From: Hypericum androsaemum
Lineage: Eukaryota > Streptophyta > Magnoliopsida > Malpighiales > Hypericaceae
DNA: 64,000 nucleotides
Direction of reading: 5' to 3'
Assembly (NCBI GenBank): GCA_963995505.1
Contig: OZ023184.1
Span: 1,054,001 to 1,118,000 of the forward strand
Shown: positions 58,524 to 64,000 of the stretch, piece by piece
How the letters are laid out: the number at the start of each line of letters is the position of its first letter
How positions within the stretch are numbered: position 1 is the first letter of the stretch
Notes under the pieces: generated by a model
What the model saw: the letters and a program-made list of their open reading frames with translations, nothing else
Database searches by the model: none
Told to the model about the DNA's origin: nothing
Made by a program: the position numbers and the translations under genes

Positions 58524-60218
58524 TCACTTGGAGCCAGCCCCCAAGCTCGAGCTTCTGAGCTTGCTTGGCCTATTCTCTCCAACCTCCATCGAACTCCAAC
58601 TAGCAAGTCCACCTGCTGAAGCAAACTTGTGACCAATAGATGCGCTCTCTATTTTTCGGTCAACCCCATGCTCCGCAACCTCGAACTGCTTCTCCGCTGG
58701 ACCTTCTTGCCTCATACCAATGCTACATGCCATAGCATACAAAGGGCAACCTTTTGTTCCACCAAGTAGAACCCTCGACATGCCACGAACTCTACCGTTC
58801 GGCCTTGAGTGAGATACCTGATTTGCCTGTGGTGCTACCAACAGCTTCGTATTCCTCATGCAAAACCTACCCAACACCTTTGACGTGCACGTCCTTTTAG
58901 ACAACCATAGTGGGAACTTGCTAACTTTGTCTTTGCGAATCTCAACTCTACTCAAACCATTCATGTCAAGCTTTTGCTCCATCACACAAGAGCTTTTCTC
59001 CCCTCTATCAGAACCCAACGAGGTGACTCCACCTACAACCGTGTTCCCCACTAACCTGTAGGTGTTTCTAGCATTCCTTTCACCCTTTATCACTACCACA
59101 GCATCCTTCTCCACCTCTATTAGCCCGCCTACAATATTATAGTTGTACCCACTATAATCCAAGGCTCCTAACGAGATCAAATTCCTCTCCAACTTTGGAA
59201 CATGCCTAACCCCACACAATTTTCTCTCAACACCATCCCAAATCTTAATTCGGATATCACCTATGCCAGCAATTCTACAAGTAGAACCATCACCCATAGT
59301 CACCATACCTGAATCAACAAACTTGTAGGTGTCGAACCACCCTCTCTTGGGCGTCATGTGGAAAGAGCAAGCACTATCCAAAATCCAGAAAATAGAATAC
59401 TTTGGACTTGACAAAACAGAAAGGAGATCACCATCCGACCCGTCCGAATGTGAGGCCACATTCACGGAACCTGATCCTTTTTCCTCGCGATCTCGAGTTC
59501 TTCTTGGACAATCCTTCTTCACATGCCCTTTTTCTCCGCACTCGAAGCAATTTCCCTTGAACCTCCTTGACCACGACTTGGATCCCTTCCCGTCTTTTGC
59601 TCCACTACGATTACCATGGCTACCCCTCACAACCAGCCCTTCCGCTTGTTCATCGCCATTTTTTCTTCTTTGATAAAACTCTAGCAGAGCACTTGTGATA
59701 TCTTCCAACACCAGGGACTCCTTCCCCCAAGTTAGAGTTGTAACCAAATTTTCGTAGGAGCCAGGTAAAGAATTCAGCAGCAACAATGCCTTGTCTTCTT
59801 CCTCGAACTTTACATCAACCTTTCTCAAGTCACTCACAAGTTGACTGAAACCATTAATGTGTTGGCTCAAATCCGAGCCCTCATTCATCTTGAGCCCGTA
59901 CAATCTTTGCTTAAGATAAAGCTTGTTTGACAAAGACTTAGACATATACCTTGCCTCCAATTTCTTCCATACCTCAGCTGGTGACTCCTCATCCATGACG
60001 TGATACATCACATCATCTGCCAAGCACAAGCGAATTGTCGCCACTGCCTTGGCCCTCATCTCCTTCCACTCTTGCTCCTCCATCTTCTCGGGCTTCTTCT
60101 CCGAGAGCGCGATGACCATCCCTTGTTGCACGAGGAGATCCTTGACACGCCTTTGCCATAACCTGAAATTCGAAGAACCATCGAATTTCACAAGAGCAAA
60201 CTTCGCGCCGTCCGTCAT
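58524..60218 (-). CDS. Copia-type Gag with protease-like and pre-integrase segments only
   Basis: Uninterrupted 564-aa frame. The start MTDGAKFALVKFDGSSNF at 60218 lies just after the primer-binding site; the open frame extends upstream into the LTR but that part is not coding. Order: UBN2-like gag (LADDVMYHVMDEESPAEVW, LYLKQRLYGLKM, about 1-220), basic linker, CCHC zinc knuckle CFECGEKGHVKKDC near 255, protease-like WILDSACSFHMTP near 310 (Ala where retroviral proteases have Gly in DSG), and the region that normally precedes integrase (NLISLGALDYSG). The last about 140 residues (from VTSLGSD) match no known domain, and the frame then stops. There is no HHCC integrase finger or RT. A maintained frame suggests Gag itself is used, with the other enzymes acting in trans. 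Confidence 0.85.
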   Translation of the reverse strand: MTDGAKFALVKFDGSSNFRLWQRRVKDLLVQQGMVIALSEKKPEKMEEQEWKEMRAKAVATIRLCLADDVMYHVMDEESPAEVWKKLEARYMSKSLSNKLYLKQRLYGLKMNEGSDLSQHINGFSQLVSDLRKVDVKFEEEDKALLLLNSLPGSYENLVTTLTWGKESLVLEDITSALLEFYQRRKNGDEQAEGLVVRGSHGNRSGAKDGKGSKSWSRRFKGNCFECGEKGHVKKDCPRRTRDREEKGSGSVNVASHSDGSDGDLLSVLSSPKYSIFWILDSACSFHMTPKRGWFDTYKFVDSGMVTMGDGSTCRIAGIGDIRIKIWDGVERKLCGVRHVPKLERNLISLGALDYSGYNYNIVGGLIEVEKDAVVVIKGERNARNTYRLVGNTVVGGVTSLGSDRGEKSSCVMEQKLDMNGLSRVEIRKDKVSKFPLWLSKRTCTSKVLGRFCMRNTKLLVAPQANQVSHSRPNGRVRGMSRVLLGGTKGCPLYAMACSIGMRQEGPAEKQFEVAEHGVDRKIESASIGHKFASAGGLASWSSMEVGENRPSKLRSSSLGAGSK

Positions 60219-60245
60219 CCTCCAACCCAAGCTCTTGATACCACT

Positions 60246-60530
60246 TGTTAAGAATTTAGCAACCAAGAGAACAAAATGCGCAAAGAACACGGACACAAGA
60301 GTTTACGTGGTTCGGCCTAATGCCTACATCCACGGAGAGAAAGAATAACTTTTATTGATGAGTTTTCGAGCCACAAAGTCATACAAAAAACTTAGGGTAA
60401 CATGTCTTTATATAGAGACAAACCCTTGGTGTACAAGTAACCTATCTATGTCAGATTATGAGTCCAAAACCTAGTCAGAATAGAAATAGGAATAGGAAAT
60501 AAATCTTTCATATTTCTCGCCATCCCAACA
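60246..60530 (-). repeat. 5' LTR of the second copia-type element
   Basis: TGTTAAGAATTT...CATCCCAACA, about 96% identical to 58046..58330, with intact TG/CA ends. Confidence 0.9.
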
Positions 60531-60535
60531 ACACC

Positions 60536-60963
60536 ACTACCTGTTTTGAGGGCTTCGGACAAAATACACAAGTGGGAATGTGATTTATATTAAATGCAGG
60601 AGGCCTCACCAATAACTCGCAGGCGCACACCGTCGAATGATTTAAATTAGATAAGTCGTGTGAAGTATGTTTTTTAATATCACTTGGCACCAGAATATTT
60701 AATGGCCAAGTAATCCAGTTTCGTATGAAATATTTGTTGCAGACTCATAAATATGTTAATAATTTTTTAATCATATCTTAGACATGATAGTCAGGTCATA
60801 CATACCTTGAGGCTTAGATTTTAGGGAGCTGCTAACTCTTTTTTCTCTTAATGATTGTCTAGATCGCATGTACTGATTAATCAGACAAGAGCAGGTTGGG
60901 CTTATTTAACTAATTATATTCGAACGCAAGGGACAATAGTAAGTTGTTGTCACATTGGGATAG
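60536..60963. other. Spacer, nothing recognised
   Basis: No coding signal or repeat recognised between the copia-type element and the next LTR. Confidence 0.45.
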
Positions 60964-61049
60964 TGTTGGAGCACGAAATTAATGTCTCGGATTGATGACG
61001 ATCTATCTCCGGATGTGCGGGAATTGGCTCGGGCTCGTCGGTACGTGGA

Positions 61050-61560
61050 GCCCGGGCGAGAGGCCCCTCTCGCTCACGTAGGCGAGACTGGGCGAGAGGC
61101 TCCTCTCGCCCACGTAGGCGAGTCCGAGCGAGAGACTCTTCTCGCTCATGTTGGTGAGCCCGCCTCTCGCCCACATGGGCGAGTCCGATCGAGAAACTCT
61201 TCTCACTCACATGGGCGAGAGGCCGGTGGGAAGCACGAGCGAGGAACCGAGTGAGAGGCCTATGGCGAGAGGCTAAGCAAGGAGCCGAGCAAGAGGCCGA
61301 GTGGCGAGAGGTCGAGTGGCGAGAGGCCGAGTGGCGAGAGGCCGGGCGAGAGGCCGACGGTGAGAGGCCGAGCAAGAGGCCGAGCGAGAGGCTGAGTGGC
61401 GAGAGGCCGAGTGAGAGGCCTACGGCGAGAGGTTGAGCGAGAAGCCTAAGGCGGAAAGCCGAGCGAGAAACCTAAGGCGGGAAGTCTAAGGCGAGAAGAC
61501 GAGCGAGGAGCCTAAGGCGAGAAGCCGAAGGTGAGAAGCCAACTTGCACTCGAGCGGGAA
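61050..61560. repeat. GCGAGAGGC tandem and inverted repeats in the LTR
   Basis: 61050..61220 has four to five units of about 50 bp built as GGGCGAGAGGC(C/T)CCTCTCGC(T/C)CACGTAGGCGAG, each able to fold on itself. From 61220 to 61560 shorter GGCGAGAGGCCGAGTG and later GCGAGAAGCC units follow. Open frames in this stretch result from the repeats. Confidence 0.8.
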
Positions 61561-62021
61561 GCTCATTTGACCTTCGTAGGCGGGAAGGCAATTTCGGGAA
61601 TAGATCCACTTTGGTTGAGGAGGCCGTTAGCTTGAACCCATTTCAGGATTCACTTTGGGCCTGACGAGATGTCTGTCTTGGGCGATGACGGACTTGAGTC
61701 AAGATTTTGCGTGAGAGATTCGAGAAGGTCAAGACGATCTATATTTTCCTAACTTGAGCCGAGATTCTCAATATTTGGCAAGACTTGATAAGTTCTTCTT
61801 TAGGCCGCGATTGCTTGGTCGTCACATTTTGAAAGCTTCCTACTCGAGGACGGGATCTGCTCATTTAAAAAAGACGGCTTGTACTGAGCCGAGAGGATCC
61901 CGTCATATTAGGAACAAATAACTTGAAGCGGATCTCTCGGGATTGAGACTTGGAGCCGAAGGTCTTGGAGGCGGTTTAGGATTTTCTATTCTGAAGGCGC
62001 GGAGGTTAGGTTAAGACACTC

Positions 62022-62028
62022 TATATAA
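62022..62028 (+). promoter_or_regulatory. TATA box of the LTR
   Basis: CTATATAAGGAGGGCTCGGG inside the LTR, a consensus TATA followed by a GC-rich start region. Confidence 0.6.
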
Positions 62029-62224
62029 GGAGGGCTCGGGCGAGAGAACAGACATCACCAACACAACACACAACTACTTTACTTATCATTTTTTCTTTTT
62101 CTTTCCTTAGCCCGTAGTCCGTAGTTCATAGTTTAGCCTAGCCAAGCATAGTTAGACTGACCTTGGGACGACCACTCCGGATCCGTCTCGGGTTACTTAT
62201 TCACTTACTCCCGCAACATATTTT

Positions 62225-62242
62225 TGGCACGCCTGGTCGGAC
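62225..62242 (+). other. Primer-binding site of the gypsy-like element
   Basis: TGGCACGCCTGGTCGGAC starts six bases after the LTR end. TGGCACGCC-type sites are common in large plant Ty3/gypsy elements; I did not assign the tRNA. Confidence 0.55.
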
Positions 62243-62976
62243 TAAGGAGGGCGTCTAAGAAGGCGGTCTTACTTCGCTCAACCAAGACGACCAACAACTT
62301 TGTTGCACCGGTTCCCTCTAAGGAGCCAACACCTTCTGCATCTCAGTTGACATAAGAAAGAACTCATCTACTTCGGCTTCCTCCAAAGAGCCGGCTAAGA
62401 TAAGCATCATTTCGATGGAGTCCTATGCCTCATATGTTGCTCCAAAGTGCTACAAAGAGCTCTATAGATCCGTCGTTCTGATGGAGACATATGCCGCCTT
62501 CATCCCACAGAAGTGTTATGAGGAGTCCGTTGTTAGGCATGTGGAAGAAGTGCTACCCATCTAACCAACCTTTGTACAACCATGGACCGGTCACATGCCT
62601 TTCGCCACCGCTCCGCCATCGTCGGGTGTGTTCTGTTATGATCAACTATCCAAAACTCCTATGTATCCGTCGTTCCAAACAACTCCTTATATGGGGATGG
62701 GTATACGTGGAGTGAACCACTCGGGACACTACGAGACTGCAAGGGCGGGGGCTAGCAATCTCCAAGTGGAATCAAGCTGGTACCAATCGGCCCTAACCCA
62801 AAACTAGTCATACCAATCTAGGGTCTCGGCCAACCAAAACTCTTTCAAAAGGAGGGATGTCTGCACGAATCTTTTGTTCGACTCAAGAGTTTCCAATCCT
62901 ACCCCGACCCTCCAAGTCATGGATCAAGCACGGATGGACCTAGACGAGGAGGACAACCGCCATCCAATCAATCGAT

Positions 62977-63276
62977 AAGAAGAGCTCGGTGAGGATGACG
63001 AGCTCGATGAGGATGACGTCAACCGACAAGAAGAGCTCGATGAGGATGACGAGCTCGATGATGACGACGTCAACCAACAAGAAGAGCTCGATGAGGATGA
63101 CGTCAACCGACAAGGAGATGTCGGTGAGAACGATGTCAATCGACAAGGAGAGCTCGATGAGAATGATGTCAATCGATAAGAAGAGCTCGATGAGGACGAA
63201 GTCAATCAACAAGAAGAGCTCGATGAGGATGATATTAATCGGGAAGAAGAGCTAGATGAGGACGATGTCAACTGTC
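62977..63276 (+). repeat. 33-bp coding-phase minisatellite (acidic peptide repeat)
   Basis: Units of GAAGAGCTCGATGAGGATGA(C)...GTCAACCGACAA, mostly 33 bp with an 18-bp extension in some, about eight copies. Because 33 and 18 are multiples of three, one frame reads EELDEDDVNRQ again and again. That frame contains two TAA stops (about 62975 and 63177). Confidence 0.85.
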
Positions 63277-63469
63277 AGCTGACATTGGGATCTACGCGAC
63301 AACAAGAGATAGAAGGGCAACCCTTATCTTTCTAATCTGAGGACTTCATCCCACATCAATTCTTGGAGGACCAGTCATCGATGGGTCCTCACCTTATTGC
63401 TCATGTCGCCATAGTTGGCTTCAACCAAAGTCAAAAGAGAAGCCCCAAGCAAGAGAAGGCCAATCCTAA

Positions 63470-63830
63470 TACCCGAAGGGCAAGACTCGGGGGGCAGGGA
63501 TGACCGGACCCTAAGAAAGTAAAAATTGATCCTAAGACACGAGAGGCAAGACTCGGGGGACACAGAAGGCCGCCTGATAACGATATACCAAATGCTCACA
63601 AATTCTTTCGTTCAAGGGGAGCCGATCATCCTAAGCGAGGGAAGGCCGACCTTAAGACCCGAGAGGCAAGACTCGGGGGGCAAGAAAGATTGCCCGACAA
63701 TGGCATTCCAAAGGCTTGGAAGTGCTTTTGTTTGAGGGGAGCCGATAGTCCTAAGCAAGGGAAGGCTGACCTTAAGACCCGAGAGGCAAAACTCGGGGGG
63801 CAAGGACGGCCACCTAATAGTAGAATCCTA
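63470..63830 (+). repeat. 120-bp tandem repeat
   Basis: The anchor ACCCGAGAGGCAAGACTCGG recurs with starts near 63537, 63657 and 63777, exactly 120 bp apart, and a partial copy lies about 66 bp before the first. The units also share AAGGGGAGCCGAT and CCTAAGC(G/A)AGGGAAGG. Confidence 0.8.
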
Positions 63831-64000
63831 AGGACTCAAAACTTCTACCGTCCGAAGGAAGCCGATGAGACGTGGGGACTCTGTCATCCTCGTATCAAGG
63901 TGGACCTTCAAGATGGGTCCAACCCACATCGGTATGCCTTTAACTGACTTAGAGATAGAAGGGTCATCCCTGATCTACCAATGTGAGATGTCCTGACTAA

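Larger units (their letters stand above)
58046..60530 (-). mobile_element. Copia-type gag-only LTR element, complete second copy
   Basis: LTRs 58046..58330 and 60246..60530, 285 bp each, are flanked by exact 5-bp duplications ACACC (58041..58045, 60531..60535). They differ at about 10 sites. The coding strand is minus; the primer-binding site beside the right LTR (60231..60243) reads TGGTATCAAGAGC, the initiator-Met type with one inserted A. The left LTR is followed by ATCTCCACCTTGG, a purine tract on the minus strand. The total length is 2.5 kb with one 564-codon frame and no integrase or reverse transcriptase. It is a relative of the element at 33550..43793 and preserves the site where the Athila-type element landed in that copy. 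Confidence 0.92.
60964..62218 (+). mobile_element. 5' LTR (1255 bp) of a large Ty3/gypsy-like element
   Basis: Starts TGTTGGAGCACG and ends CCCGCAACA, directly followed by a primer-binding-site-like TTTTTGGCACGCCTGG. A TATATAA lies at 62022..62028, about 200 bp before the LTR end, giving a plausible U3-R-U5 layout. The U3 part is filled with GCGAGAGGCC-type repeats. The second LTR would be beyond the window, so the assignment rests on one end. Confidence 0.65.
62243..64000 (+). mobile_element. Leader and repeat-rich internal part of the gypsy-like element, cut by the window end
   Basis: No gag core, protease or reverse transcriptase is recognisable. In one frame a short coding-like stretch (SYASYVAPKCYKELYRSVVL, about 62420-62480) ends soon after. 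An acidic-peptide minisatellite (62977..63276) and a 120-bp tandem repeat (63470..63830) follow. The element continues beyond 64000. Confidence 0.5.

Noticed and set aside
60950..61436. Arg/His/Ala-rich frames on both strands
   Set aside because: Product of the GCGAGAGGC repeat array in the LTR; no start context or domain.
62924..63212. Serine-rich and hydrophobic minus-strand frames of 90-93 codons
   Set aside because: They are shadows of the 33-bp repeat, whose length is a multiple of three and so keeps all frames free of stops.
1..64000. CRISPR arrays, bacterial operons, rRNA genes, or plastid/mitochondrial inserts
   Set aside because: Nothing with these signatures was seen; the tandem repeats lack unique spacers and lie inside plant transposons.

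Overview
The window is nuclear DNA from a flowering plant, most likely a eudicot. It is AT-rich, its genes carry short GT-AG introns, the protein families are plant-typical (PHO1, lysine-rich arabinogalactan protein, ATL RING-H2, P4-ATPase of the ALA9/10 type), and much of the space is taken by transposable elements. I cannot name the species from sequence alone.

There are four intact-looking host genes. A PHO1-type phosphate exporter (11967..17255, +, 13 exons, 796 aa) is followed by a small DNL-type zinc-finger protein (18083..19647, +). A lysine-rich arabinogalactan protein (19852..20702, -) converges on it. Far to the right is a complete P4-ATPase phospholipid flippase (49284..54082, +, 11 exons, 1198 aa). 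A broken ATL-type RING-H2 gene lies at about 22.4-23.1 kb. I see no functional link among these genes.

The rest is mostly mobile DNA, region by region. 0-7.2 kb: a Mutator-like inverted-repeat element (72..621), a 5'-truncated L1-type LINE split by a hAT-like MITE, and a second Mutator-like element containing a SINE. 7.2-11.9 kb: AT-rich spacer with a SINE just upstream of PHO1. 24-30 kb: spacer with two more inverted-repeat elements. 30.4-33.5 kb: a lone copia-type LTR with a flanking tail, and a LINE remnant. 33.55-43.79 kb: a nested pair, in which a young gag-protease-only Athila-type element sits inside an older gag-only copia-type element; both insertions have exact target-site duplications. 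43.8-49.2 kb: spacer with simple and tandem repeats. 54.97-56.23 kb: a Pack-MULE carrying a fragment of a DPP6-N/TolB-like beta-propeller gene. 56.2-57.6 kb: rearranged LTR pieces. 58.05-60.53 kb: a second gag-only copia-type element with an uninterrupted 564-codon frame. 60.96 kb to the window end: a 1.25-kb LTR, primer-binding site and repeat-rich leader of a large Ty3/gypsy-like element that runs off the edge.

The strongest unusual signals are the two non-autonomous gag-encoding LTR families, one nested in the other; the gene-capturing Mutator-like element; a group of 9-bp-duplication inverted-repeat elements with similar termini; and a consensus GC-AG intron in PHO1. I did not find a clearly new biochemical system.
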